Shown here: positions 1 to 5,929 of the stretch, piece after piece
How the letters are laid out: each line of letters opens with the position of its first letter
Position numbering within the stretch: the stretch's first letter is position 1
Assembly: GCA_947484105.1 (NCBI GenBank)
Contig: CANKON010000033.1
Span: 1 to 9,683, forward strand
Reading direction: 5' to 3'
From: Methylococcaceae bacterium
GTDB lineage: Bacteria > Pseudomonadota > Gammaproteobacteria > Methylococcales > Methylomonadaceae
DNA length: 9,683 nucleotides
The notes under the pieces: model-generated
Databases searched by the model: none
What the model was told of the DNA's origin: nothing
What the model saw: the letters and a program-made list of their open reading frames with translations, nothing else
Made by a program: the position numbers and the translations under genes

Positions 1-711
1 GATTTGAATAAACCTTTAACAGGTTTAAAAATTGGTTTGCCAAAAGAATTTTTTACAGCTGATTTAAATGCAGATATGGCAAAAACGCTTGAATCTGCCA
101 TTGAAGAATATAAAAAACTCGGTGCCGAATTCAAAGAAGTTTCAATGCCGAATTTAAAATATGCGATTCCTGCTTATTACGTCATTGCATCGGCAGAATG
201 TTCGTCGAATTTATCGCGTTATGACGGCGTGCGTTTTGGTTATCGTTGTGAAAATCCTGCGAATTTAGAAGATTTGTACACCCGTTCACGCGGCGAAGCG
301 TTTGGCAAAGAAGTGAAACGCCGTATTTTGATGGGAACTTACGCACTTTCAGCTGGTTATTACGATGCGTATTATTTGAAAGCGCAACAAGTTCGCCGTT
401 TGATTAGCGACGATTTTAAAAATGCGTTGAATGAAGTCGATGTAATTTTCAGTCCTGTTACACCAACGCCTGCGTTTAATATCGGCGAAAAAATAGCGAA
501 TCCGATTGAAATGTATTTAGCGGATATTTACACGATTGCGATTAACTTAGCGGGATTGCCTGCGATGTCTATTCCCGCAGGATTTGTCAATGGAATGCCA
601 GTCGGTTTGCAATTGATTGGAAATTATTTTGATGAAGCACGTTTATTAAATGTGGCGCATGTTTATCAACAAGCGACGGATTGGCACACACAATCCCCGA
701 AAATAGTTTAA
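1..711 (+). CDS. gatA: Glutamyl-tRNA(Gln) amidotransferase subunit A, C-terminal part (5' end outside window)
   Basis: Amidase subunit of the GatCAB complex, which releases ammonia from glutamine and, with GatB, converts misacylated Glu-tRNA(Gln) (or Asp-tRNA(Asn)) to the amide form in the cytoplasm. The frame is open from the first base, so the window starts inside the gene. About 236 residues are visible of the roughly 480 usual for the family. Recognisable GatA segments are the [10 protein letters not shown] stretch near the left edge, the [13 protein letters not shown] block, the [14 protein letters not shown] block and the late [14 protein letters not shown] / [10 protein letters not shown] block, ending in a typical ATDWH tail. 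The amidase Ser-cisSer-Lys catalytic residues lie in the missing N-terminal half. The Leu codon TTG at position 4 could be misread as a start but is internal. gatB does not follow directly: the next gene is an unrelated exported protein. Family assignment is very secure. Confidence 0.95.
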   Translation, partial: DLNKPLTGLKIGLPKEFFTADLNADMAKTLESAIEEYKKLGAEFKEVSMPNLKYAIPAYYVIASAECSSNLSRYDGVRFGYRCENPANLEDLYTRSRGEAFGKEVKRRILMGTYALSAGYYDAYYLKAQQVRRLISDDFKNALNEVDVIFSPVTPTPAFNIGEKIANPIEMYLADIYTIAINLAGLPAMSIPAGFVNGMPVGLQLIGNYFDEARLLNVAHVYQQATDWHTQSPKIV

Positions 712-745
712 TTTTTTGTGGTTGAATTAAAAATTGTGATGTGAA

Positions 746-752
746 AAGGTGA
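746..752 (+). promoter_or_regulatory. Ribosome binding site for the 757 gene
   Basis: AAGGTGA lies 4 bases before the ATG at 757. It is a reasonable Shine-Dalgarno match and supports that start codon. Confidence 0.6.
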
Positions 753-756
753 TTTT

Positions 757-1200
757 ATGAAAAAAATAACAAAAATAATCATCAATGGAATGTTGGTTTT
801 TGGGCTACAAAACATGGCGTTTGCTACTTATGAAGATCAAACGAAAATGGATGCTGACAAAATCAGTCGTTTAGAAAATGTTGTTCTAAATCTTGAAGCA
901 CGCATTAGTCAATTAGAAAAATTGACCAAATCGGCACATTTCGAAGCCTCTCACGATGTAGAAAAAATTGACCCAAAATCAGGTTGGAAATATAAAAAAT
1001 CTTGGTTACAGCTCAAAGTAGGAATGCCAACATTTCAAGTTGAAAAGGTTTTAGGACATCCAACTAGGATTGATAACATGGGCGGTGGATTTAAAAAATT
1101 TTTTTATTGGGGCGAATTACCAGCAGGTGCCATTAGCGGTTATCTTGAGATGTATGAAGATAAGATTTACAAAATTTATATTCCTGAATTTCATGAGTAA
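757..1200 (+). CDS. Exported protein with coiled coil and BamE/SmpA-like domain
   Basis: A 147-residue hypothetical protein. Residues 1-23 form a classical signal peptide: Lys-rich start, hydrophobic core, and an AFA cleavage site before TYED. There is no lipobox cysteine, so it should be a soluble periplasmic protein rather than a lipoprotein. Residues about 32-58 have heptad-spaced Ile/Leu/Val (ISRLENVVLNLEARISQLEKL) and should form a coiled coil that could oligomerise the protein. Residues about 83-144 resemble the small SmpA/OmlA (BamE-like) fold: the WLQLKVGMPTFQVEKVLGHP segment matches the usual 'l.vGMt..qVe.llG.P' signature, followed by an aromatic strand (FFYWG) and a final strand pair. 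True BamE is a lipoprotein without this coiled coil, so this is a relative of unknown function. It sits 45 bp after gatA and may be co-transcribed with it. Start supported by an AAGGTGA site. The gene is real; function is not known. Confidence 0.8.
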   Translation: MKKITKIIINGMLVFGLQNMAFATYEDQTKMDADKISRLENVVLNLEARISQLEKLTKSAHFEASHDVEKIDPKSGWKYKKSWLQLKVGMPTFQVEKVLGHPTRIDNMGGGFKKFFYWGELPAGAISGYLEMYEDKIYKIYIPEFHE

Positions 1201-1245
1201 CAGGATATGACTTTCTATAAAGGTCTAAATGCGTAGTCAGGCTTT

Positions 1246-1270
1246 TTTGCCGCATGGTAAATGCGGCAAA
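1246..1270 (+). terminator. Strong hairpin after the 757 gene; possible terminator without a 3' U-tract
   Basis: A perfect 10-bp stem (TTTGCCGCAT at 1246-1255 with ATGCGGCAAA at 1261-1270) with a 5-base loop, about 45 bases after the stop at 1200. The T-run lies on the 5' side (1243-1248) and the 3' flank is TAGGTTAG, so this is not a standard intrinsic terminator on either strand. It may protect a 3' end, be a weak terminator, or be a protein-binding palindrome. The rest of 1201-1418 shows no convincing ORF; it also holds the short palindrome TTGTTG-T-CAACAA at 1360-1372. Confidence 0.4.
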
Positions 1271-1376
1271 TAGGTTAGTTTTCAGCTTTAATTTGTTCAA
1301 GAATTTTCCCTAGAAATTTTGACATGAAAACCGCGCAAACTAATTAAATTGTTAAGAGCTTGTTGTCAACAACGCT

Positions 1377-1382
1377 TACAAT
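1377..1382 (+). promoter_or_regulatory. Possible -10 box for the helicase gene
   Basis: TACAAT at 1377-1382 is a good -10 match 36 bases before the helicase ATG, immediately downstream of the palindrome at 1360-1372. The best -35 candidate at normal spacing (TTAAGA at 1352-1357, 19-bp spacer) is weak, so this is tentative. Confidence 0.25.
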
Positions 1383-1418
1383 ACAAATCCTTTCAAAATC
1401 CTTCCAACGCCAAAAAAA

Positions 1419-2756
1419 ATGACTGAAGTAACCACACCCGCCACGCCAGCATCCGCCGATTTTTCAAGTTTCGATTTGCATGGCGCGTTGCAACAAGCCT
1501 TGACCAAAAACGGTTTTGAAACGCCAACCCCCGTGCAACAACGCACAATTCCTGCGAGTTTAACGCGCCAAAATTTGCTCGTCAGTGCAAAAACGGGCAG
1601 CGGTAAAACATTGGCATTTTTGTTACCAAGTTTGCATTATTTACTGGTGAATCCGAATTTTTACGCAGGAACGCGGGTGTTAGTTTTAGTGCCAACGCGC
1701 GAATTAGCACAACAAATTCATCTGCAATGCCAACAATTACTTGAAGGTACATCATTAAAAGCGGCGTTAATTACAGGCGGCGAAGATTTCAAAAAACAAC
1801 AAAATGCGTTGCGTAAAAATACCGCAGTGGTGATTGCCACGCCTGGGCGTATTTTGGAATTGTTGACGCTCGACACCGCGCCATTTGAGAATTTAGACAC
1901 GTTGATTCTCGACGAAGCAGACCGAATGCTCGACATGGGTTTTAGTGATGATGTTTTAACGATTGCAAAACAATGTAATGAAAATCGTCAAACATTGTTA
2001 TTTTCAGCGACATTGACGCACGCTGGCGTGTTGAAAATGGCGGATAAAGTTCTCAAAAAATACGAGTTGATTGCGTTAAATACGTTACGGGACGAATTGC
2101 CGCATATTCAACAACAAATCGTTTTAGCGGACGATAATCCGCATAAAGAACAATTGCTTGCGTGGTTGTTATTGAATGAAACGTTTGAAAAAGCTCTCGT
2201 TTTTTCAAACAGTCGCGCTCAAGCCGATGCGCTTTGCGACCCCGTTCGTGCAAAAGGTGTTCGGGCGATTGTGTTGCATGGCGATATGGATCAAAAAGAA
2301 CGTCAGCGTGTGATGAAATTATTTCGTGATGGCGTGGTGAATGTGTTGATTGCGACGGATTTGGCGGCTCGTGGTTTGGATATTAAAGGCATTCAACTTG
2401 TGATTAACTTTGAAGTGCCGCGCAATGGAATCAACTATTTGCATCGTATTGGACGCACGGGACGTAGCGACGAAACGGGTTTGACGATTACATTGGTGAA
2501 ACATACCGAATGGAATTTAATGGCGGGAATTGAACGCTTTTTGCGTCAAAGTTTTATTCGTCGCAGTATCAAAGAATTGGCGGGAAAATTTCAAGGACCT
2601 AAAAAATTAAAAGCCTCAGGTAAAACGACGGGCGGTAAAAAGAAAGTTGAAACCAAAAAAGAAAAACCTGAAAAAGTAAAAGTCCGTCACCGCGATCAAA
2701 AAAATATCGGTAAACGTCGTGCGCCGAGCGTTGAAAATTCCAACGCAAGTACATAA
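1419..2756 (+). CDS. srmB: DEAD-box ATP-dependent RNA helicase, SrmB-like
   Basis: A 445-residue cytoplasmic RNA helicase. Motifs appear in order: Q motif around residues 33-45 (GFETPTPVQQRTIP), motif I AKTGSGKT 57-64, Ia PTRELA 92-97, GG 120-121, Ib TPGR 141-144, II DEAD 165-168, III SAT 196-198, V ATDLAARGLDI 312-322 and VI HRIGRTGR 342-349. All catalytic residues are present. After the two RecA-like domains comes a Lys/Arg-rich tail (about 395-437) containing RHRDQKNIGKRR. That tail is what I recall of E. coli SrmB (also about 444 residues), so SrmB is preferred over RhlE, RhlB or DbpA; the context LILDEADRMLDMGF also fits. In E. coli SrmB acts early in 50S ribosome assembly. The ATG at 1419 has no clear Shine-Dalgarno, only an A-run, but the protein length fits the family. 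It is separated by 218 bp from the upstream gene, so it probably has its own promoter. RNA helicase identity is certain; the subfamily is likely. Confidence 0.9.
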   Translation: MTEVTTPATPASADFSSFDLHGALQQALTKNGFETPTPVQQRTIPASLTRQNLLVSAKTGSGKTLAFLLPSLHYLLVNPNFYAGTRVLVLVPTRELAQQIHLQCQQLLEGTSLKAALITGGEDFKKQQNALRKNTAVVIATPGRILELLTLDTAPFENLDTLILDEADRMLDMGFSDDVLTIAKQCNENRQTLLFSATLTHAGVLKMADKVLKKYELIALNTLRDELPHIQQQIVLADDNPHKEQLLAWLLLNETFEKALVFSNSRAQADALCDPVRAKGVRAIVLHGDMDQKERQRVMKLFRDGVVNVLIATDLAARGLDIKGIQLVINFEVPRNGINYLHRIGRTGRSDETGLTITLVKHTEWNLMAGIERFLRQSFIRRSIKELAGKFQGPKKLKASGKTTGGKKKVETKKEKPEKVKVRHRDQKNIGKRRAPSVENSNAST

Positions 2757-2764
2757 AAAAGATA

Positions 2765-2797
2765 ACTTGAATCCGCTATTTTCGTGCGGATTCAAGT
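2765..2797 (-). terminator. Hairpin terminator between srmB and the convergent lytic transglycosylase gene
   Basis: A perfect 12-bp stem (ACTTGAATCCGC at 2765-2776 with GCGGATTCAAGT at 2786-2797) and a 9-base loop. Read on the minus strand it is followed after a 4-base gap by TTTTTT (complement of the A-run at 2755-2760), as expected for an intrinsic terminator of the minus-strand gene that stops at 2808. On the plus strand it lacks a following T-run but may still block transcription leaving srmB. Confidence 0.7.
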
Positions 2798-2807
2798 CAC
2801 AACATAA

Positions 2808-3716
2808 TTAGCAGCATCTTTCTTTTTGATATAAATTAAGCACATGCGCCACATATTTTTGTGTTTCGGGGTAAGGTGGTACGCCATGGTAACGATCGAC
2901 TGCACCTTCACCCGCGTTATATCCAGCTGCCATCAATGCTACATCACCTTTGTATCGACTGAGTAACCATTTCAAATACCGTAAGCCTGCTTTAACATTT
3001 TGCGACGCATTAAAGGCATCATCTACATTAAAGCGTTCTGCGGTGGCAGGAATAATTTGCATTAACCCCATTGCATTTTTGGGCGAGCGAGCATCTGTAT
3101 TGAAATTGGATTCAACGCTAATCACTGACAAAGCCAGATGCGGATCGATGTTATACCAAACCGACATTGTTTTAACTAAATCCACAATCCAGATTTTATT
3201 TTTAGGTAATCGACTGACTTTCGTGGCAATGTCCATGTCGTAATTTGTCGCGATGCTGTAAGAAGATATTGGTTTTTCTGGTTTTTCGGGGAGCTTAGAA
3301 GCGAAATTGACACAATCAGGCAATACAGAAGAATCTAATTGAACGGTTTCCAACATATTCTGCGCTTCATAATGCCCTTGTTGACCTGCCATTGAAAATA
3401 ATGCGGCGGCATAGTGGCGTTGTTTGGGTACGCCTGCTCCAAAGGCATACAGCATACCGAGTTGATACTGGGCTTCAGTGCTACCTAATCGAGAGGCTTT
3501 GCAGTAAAGCACGGCAGCTTGCCATAAGTTATTTGAATCGTTAGCACGACTGGCTAATTGATTTGCTTCTTTTAGTAAATTTTTTGTCGCGGCAGGTTCT
3601 TGTTCGAGTCTTTCGGCAAACTCTTTATTCGATAAAGCAAAACAAGACGATTCATTAAGAAAAAAAATAATGAAACAACTAAAAAGTAGACGAATGTATT
3701 GAGAAAGCGAAATCAT
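2808..3716 (-). CDS. Exported lytic transglycosylase (SLT/GH23 type) with Sel1-like repeats
   Basis: A 302-residue periplasmic enzyme expected to cleave the MurNAc-GlcNAc bond of peptidoglycan, forming 1,6-anhydro-MurNAc ends. Residues 1-27 are a signal peptide ending SSCFA before LSNKEF. Residues about 60-125 contain two Sel1/TPR-like helical repeats (AAVLYCKASRLGSTEAQYQLGMLYAFGAG and the next unit). Residues about 180-296 form the SLT domain: VISVESNFN with the probable catalytic Glu202, GLMQIIP from about 217, AGYNAGEGAV from about 264, and PPYPETQKYV near the end. Key residues are intact. The frame continues upstream to a TTG at 3788, but that has no ribosome binding site. ATG at 3716 is chosen because AAAAGAG (3726-3732) lies 9 bases upstream and the protein then starts at its signal peptide; ATG at 3725 has no room for such a site. 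It is transcribed divergently from the type I secretion genes and convergently with srmB. Fold and activity class are secure; physiological role is not known. Confidence 0.9.
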   Translation of the reverse strand: MISLSQYIRLLFSCFIIFFLNESSCFALSNKEFAERLEQEPAATKNLLKEANQLASRANDSNNLWQAAVLYCKASRLGSTEAQYQLGMLYAFGAGVPKQRHYAAALFSMAGQQGHYEAQNMLETVQLDSSVLPDCVNFASKLPEKPEKPISSYSIATNYDMDIATKVSRLPKNKIWIVDLVKTMSVWYNIDPHLALSVISVESNFNTDARSPKNAMGLMQIIPATAERFNVDDAFNASQNVKAGLRYLKWLLSRYKGDVALMAAGYNAGEGAVDRYHGVPPYPETQKYVAHVLNLYQKERCC

Positions 3717-3725
3717 TTTGAGCAT

Positions 3726-3732
3726 CTCTTTT
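3726..3732 (-). promoter_or_regulatory. Ribosome binding site that decides the transglycosylase start
   Basis: On the minus strand AAAAGAG ends 9 bases before the ATG at 3716. No comparable site precedes the in-frame TTG at 3788. Confidence 0.5.
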
Positions 3733-3794
3733 CGGGTTTGAAAAATCCGTAATACATTGGATTGTTTTATTGACAGCCGATTGTACAATTGCGG

Positions 3795-3820
3795 TATTAT
3801 AAGGCAAGCATATTATAAGG
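3795..3820 (-). promoter_or_regulatory. Tandem TATAAT boxes within a 10-bp direct repeat, probable promoter of the transglycosylase gene
   Basis: TATTATAAGG occurs exactly at 3795-3804 and 3811-3820. On the minus strand each copy contains a perfect TATAAT (-10 hexamer), 16 bp apart and 80-100 bp before the start codon at 3716. No good -35 hexamer is visible at the usual distance from either. This could be two overlapping promoters or a promoter with a direct-repeat operator. Confidence 0.45.
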
Positions 3821-3966
3821 TTTTGTATTTAATTCATAGAAATACGTCCTGTTTCTTTATGTACGATGGCAACCTAAACAACGATTTTTAATCGGATTAA
3901 TTTACACAACTTTATTCCCATTTGTGGACTTTCAAAATACACCAAACAAATGGAAATAAGATGGTC

Positions 3967-3973
3967 AGAGGAG
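3967..3973 (+). promoter_or_regulatory. Strong ribosome binding site for the small secretion-signal protein
   Basis: AGAGGAG is followed by 9 bases and the ATG at 3983. This selects the 3983 start over the in-frame ATG at 3950, which has no such site. Confidence 0.7.
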
Positions 3974-3982
3974 AATATAACC

Positions 3983-4231
3983 ATGACTTCCCCCCAAGAA
4001 GAACCCCAATCGTTAAATTTCGCCGATTTATTGGCGGATGACAGTAGTGATGCGTTAAGCGATTATCTAAGAATATCCGTTTCTAATGATGGCAGCGGTG
4101 CCACAATCAAAGTTTCCACGATAGATGAGCAGCCAACCGTCTACAGTGCAACATTTTACGGATTGACTTCAACAGATTTGTCTGGCGTTTTATCTGAGGT
4201 TATCGATTCAAGCAATGATATTTTGTTGTAA
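3983..4231 (+). CDS. Small acidic protein resembling a stand-alone type I secretion C-terminal target domain
   Basis: An 82-residue protein, strongly acidic (14 Asp/Glu against 2 Lys/Arg), without cysteine, signal peptide or membrane segment. From residue 11 it follows the pattern I know from the C-terminal target domain of large type I-secreted RTX/VCBS adhesins (VC_A0849 subclass, LapA-type ends): a hydrophobic 'LNFADLL' start, an acidic Ser-rich gap, 'LSDYLRISVSNDGSGATIKVS' (the D-YL-x-F/I ... DG-x-x-T-I-x-V strand pair), an 'ATFYGL' strand in place of the usual 'I.L.GV', a helix, and a hydrophobic C-terminus (DILL). There are no Gly-rich RTX nonapeptides and no adhesin domains. The open frame upstream runs back only to a stop at 3875 and its translation is not adhesin-like, so this is not simply the end of a longer gene. 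It directly precedes the tolC-like gene of a type I exporter. Start supported by AGAGGAG at 3967-3973. The gene is likely real; the domain match is from memory and function is inferred. Confidence 0.75.
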   Translation: MTSPQEEPQSLNFADLLADDSSDALSDYLRISVSNDGSGATIKVSTIDEQPTVYSATFYGLTSTDLSGVLSEVIDSSNDILL

Positions 4232-4280
4232 TTTTACGAATCTGTTGCAAAAAAGGAAAGTTTCTTTTTTTAATAATTGC

Positions 4281-4286
4281 TAGAAT
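4281..4286 (+). promoter_or_regulatory. Possible extended -10 box upstream of the tolC-like gene
   Basis: TAGAAT preceded by TGC (extended -10 pattern) lies 108 bases before the tolC-like ATG. There is no good -35 at normal spacing. A transcript from here would have to pass the terminator hairpin at 4337-4363. Confidence 0.25.
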
Positions 4287-4336
4287 GTTTAAGTATTTGG
4301 TATTGCAAACCGATATTAGTGATGAATTTCTAATTC

Positions 4337-4363
4337 AACCTTTATCATTTGATAAAGGTTTTT
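4337..4363 (+). terminator. Intrinsic terminator between the small protein gene and the tolC-like gene
   Basis: A 10-bp perfect stem (AACCTTTATC at 4337-4346 with GATAAAGGTT at 4351-4360), a 4-base ATTT loop, and a run of T at 4359-4363. It is the clearest intrinsic terminator in the window. It lies 105 bases after the small gene's stop and only 31 bases before the next start codon, so it may act as a partial terminator or attenuator. A weaker A/T-rich hairpin (AAAAAAG at 4249-4255 with CTTTTTT at 4264-4270) lies closer to the stop. Confidence 0.75.
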
Positions 4364-4394
4364 CCATGTACTACACAAAATTTGGTTATTAATT

Positions 4395-5885
4395 ATGAAA
4401 AAGCACTTACTTAGCTGCCTTATTCTCGCCTCTTTTCAGGTGACAACGGCACATGCCCAAACGCTAAAAGAAGCCATTCAATTAACACTGGATGAAAATC
4501 CAGAAGTTCAAGAAGCACGTTCTGCCCGATCGGTCTATGAACAACAAATTGACCAAGCCACTGCCGCTTATCTCCCATCGCTTGATATTTCGTCTGGTTA
4601 CGGTTTTGATCAAGCCAACACACCTTCGACAAGAAACGCGAGGGGAAGTAACGTCAAACAATATGGGCGATTTGAATCGTCGGCTAAATTTCGGCAACTG
4701 ATTTTCGACGGATTCGGAACACCATACGAAATAGATCGATTTACCGCAAAAACAAATGCACAGGCGTACACCGTTTTTGGTAAGTCCGAAATGATTGGAC
4801 TTCAAGGTGTTCAGTTTTATATCGGTGTCCTGAAAGCCCAAGCAAATTTAGATTTAGCACAAAAAAATCTGGATATGCACAAAGGTTTTTATGAACAAAT
4901 CAAGTTACGCACCGCACAAGGCGTGGGTCGTCAATCGGATCTTGATCAAGCCACAGGTCGTTTAGCGAATGCGGAGTCCAATGTAAAATCCGAAGAAGGG
5001 AATTATCGGGATGCTGAAAGTACCTTCAACCGTTTGATTGGTATATTGCCTAAAGATCTCAGTGATGCCCCCGTCCCCGATTCATCTAAAGGCGAGATTC
5101 CTGACAGCATGGACAAAGCGATAGAACTTGCTCTATCGGGTCATCCGCTACTCAAAGCTGCCGATTTTGATGTGGATGAAGCCGCCGCTCAACACGATGT
5201 CGCTAAAGCACCGTTTTATCCTTTAGTGACACTCGAAGCAGGTTACGATAACAACCACAACATTGCAGGTGTCCAAGGTTTAAATGAAGAGTTGATTGCA
5301 ATGATGCGTGTTAAATACAACTTACTTAGCGGTGGAAAGGACATGGCAAGATTGAGCGAAACCGCCTACGCCATGACGCAAGCTAAAAACGTTCGTGACA
5401 CGACTTACAGACAAATTATCGAAAGTATTCGGTTATCGTGGGTGGCTTACCAAACATTAAATAGACAAATGGATTTCTTTAAATCGCATCGAGATTCTAC
5501 TTACAAAACGTTAGAAGCCTATAAGAAGCAATTTAACATCGGTCAAAGAACGCTACTCGATTTACTTGATACAACGAATGAGGCTTATCAAGCGGATCTT
5601 TCTTACGTCGATGCTAAATACAACGAGCTTGCGGCACGATATAGAATTCTCGCGGGGATGGGCAAACTTAATGAGTATTTAGGCACAACCATTCCTGAAG
5701 AATCAAGACCGCTTCCAGGTGCTGAACTTAGAGAAAGACCTAAAGCTGAAGACACTAAAACTGAGGTATCTAAAGCTGAAGAGCCTAAAAAAGCAGAGTC
5801 TAAATCAGAACCGAGTACAGAACCTAAAGCAGAATCGAAGGTTGAACCTGTAGAAATTAAGACAACAGAACCTGCGCCTAAGTAA
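4395..5885 (+). CDS. TolC-family outer-membrane channel of a type I secretion system (LapE/AggA-like)
   Basis: A 496-residue outer-membrane efflux protein that should form the trimeric channel-tunnel for the ABC/HlyD pair encoded downstream. Residues 1-21 are a signal peptide (cleavage AHA before QTLKEAI). Two structural repeats of the family follow at about 22-225 and 235-430, each with long helices rich in Ala, Gln, Glu and Asp. Typical type I TolC segments are KAPFYPLVTLEAGYD (271-285), the NLLSGG turn (309-314), GQRTLLDLLDTTNEAYQ (383-399) and YRILAGMG (416-423), the last two close to LapE/AggA proteins. Residues about 440-496 form a low-complexity Lys/Glu/Pro tail with repeated KAE units, absent from canonical TolC, which should lie in the periplasm. 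No Shine-Dalgarno is evident before the ATG, but the signal peptide fits that start. The gene converges with the small gene on the other strand after 29 bp. Confidence 0.92.
   Translation: MKKHLLSCLILASFQVTTAHAQTLKEAIQLTLDENPEVQEARSARSVYEQQIDQATAAYLPSLDISSGYGFDQANTPSTRNARGSNVKQYGRFESSAKFRQLIFDGFGTPYEIDRFTAKTNAQAYTVFGKSEMIGLQGVQFYIGVLKAQANLDLAQKNLDMHKGFYEQIKLRTAQGVGRQSDLDQATGRLANAESNVKSEEGNYRDAESTFNRLIGILPKDLSDAPVPDSSKGEIPDSMDKAIELALSGHPLLKAADFDVDEAAAQHDVAKAPFYPLVTLEAGYDNNHNIAGVQGLNEELIAMMRVKYNLLSGGKDMARLSETAYAMTQAKNVRDTTYRQIIESIRLSWVAYQTLNRQMDFFKSHRDSTYKTLEAYKKQFNIGQRTLLDLLDTTNEAYQADLSYVDAKYNELAARYRILAGMGKLNEYLGTTIPEESRPLPGAELRERPKAEDTKTEVSKAEEPKKAESKSEPSTEPKAESKVEPVEIKTTEPAPK
5740..5782 (+). 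repeat. Short direct repeat encoding the Lys/Glu tail of the TolC-like protein
   Basis: CTAAAGCTGAAGA occurs at 5740-5752 and 5770-5782, a 30-base period in phase with the reading frame. Degenerate copies follow to about 5840. The tail was probably built by in-frame repeat expansion. Confidence 0.6.
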
Positions 5886-5905
5886 AAATGACTGATTGCA
5901 AGGAT

Positions 5906-5929
5906 GACGGAAAATTAAAAAATTCCGTC
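5906..5929. other. Hairpin at the convergent junction, overlapping the minus gene's stop
   Basis: GACGGAA (5906-5912) pairs with TTCCGTC (5923-5929) around an A/T-rich loop. It spans the stop codon of the minus-strand gene and lies 20 bases after the tolC-like stop. No T-run follows on either strand, so it is at most a weak bidirectional terminator. Confidence 0.35.

Noticed and set aside
707..731. Terminator after gatA (TTTAATT/AATTAAA)
   Set aside because: A 7-bp stem made only of A-T pairs with a long loop is too weak to call.
3717..3788. N-terminal extension of the transglycosylase to a TTG at 3788
   Set aside because: The TTG has no ribosome binding site, and the extension would place a charged stretch before an obvious signal peptide; ATG at 3716 has a site at proper spacing.
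3950..3982. Longer start (ATG at 3950) for the small secretion-signal protein
   Set aside because: No Shine-Dalgarno precedes 3950, while AGAGGAG stands 9 bases before the ATG at 3983; the 11 extra residues overlap that site and do not fit the domain.
3876..3982. Decayed RTX/adhesin repeats upstream of the small gene
   Set aside because: The in-frame upstream translation back to the stop at 3875 has no Gly/Asp-rich repeats or adhesin-like strands, so direct evidence for a degraded adhesin is lacking.
4482..4841. 119-codon minus-strand open frame inside the tolC-like gene
   Set aside because: It lies entirely within a well-supported coding sequence, has no recognisable protein features, and is best explained as an antisense shadow; the same holds for the other short overlapping frames in the helicase, transglycosylase, ABC and HlyD genes.
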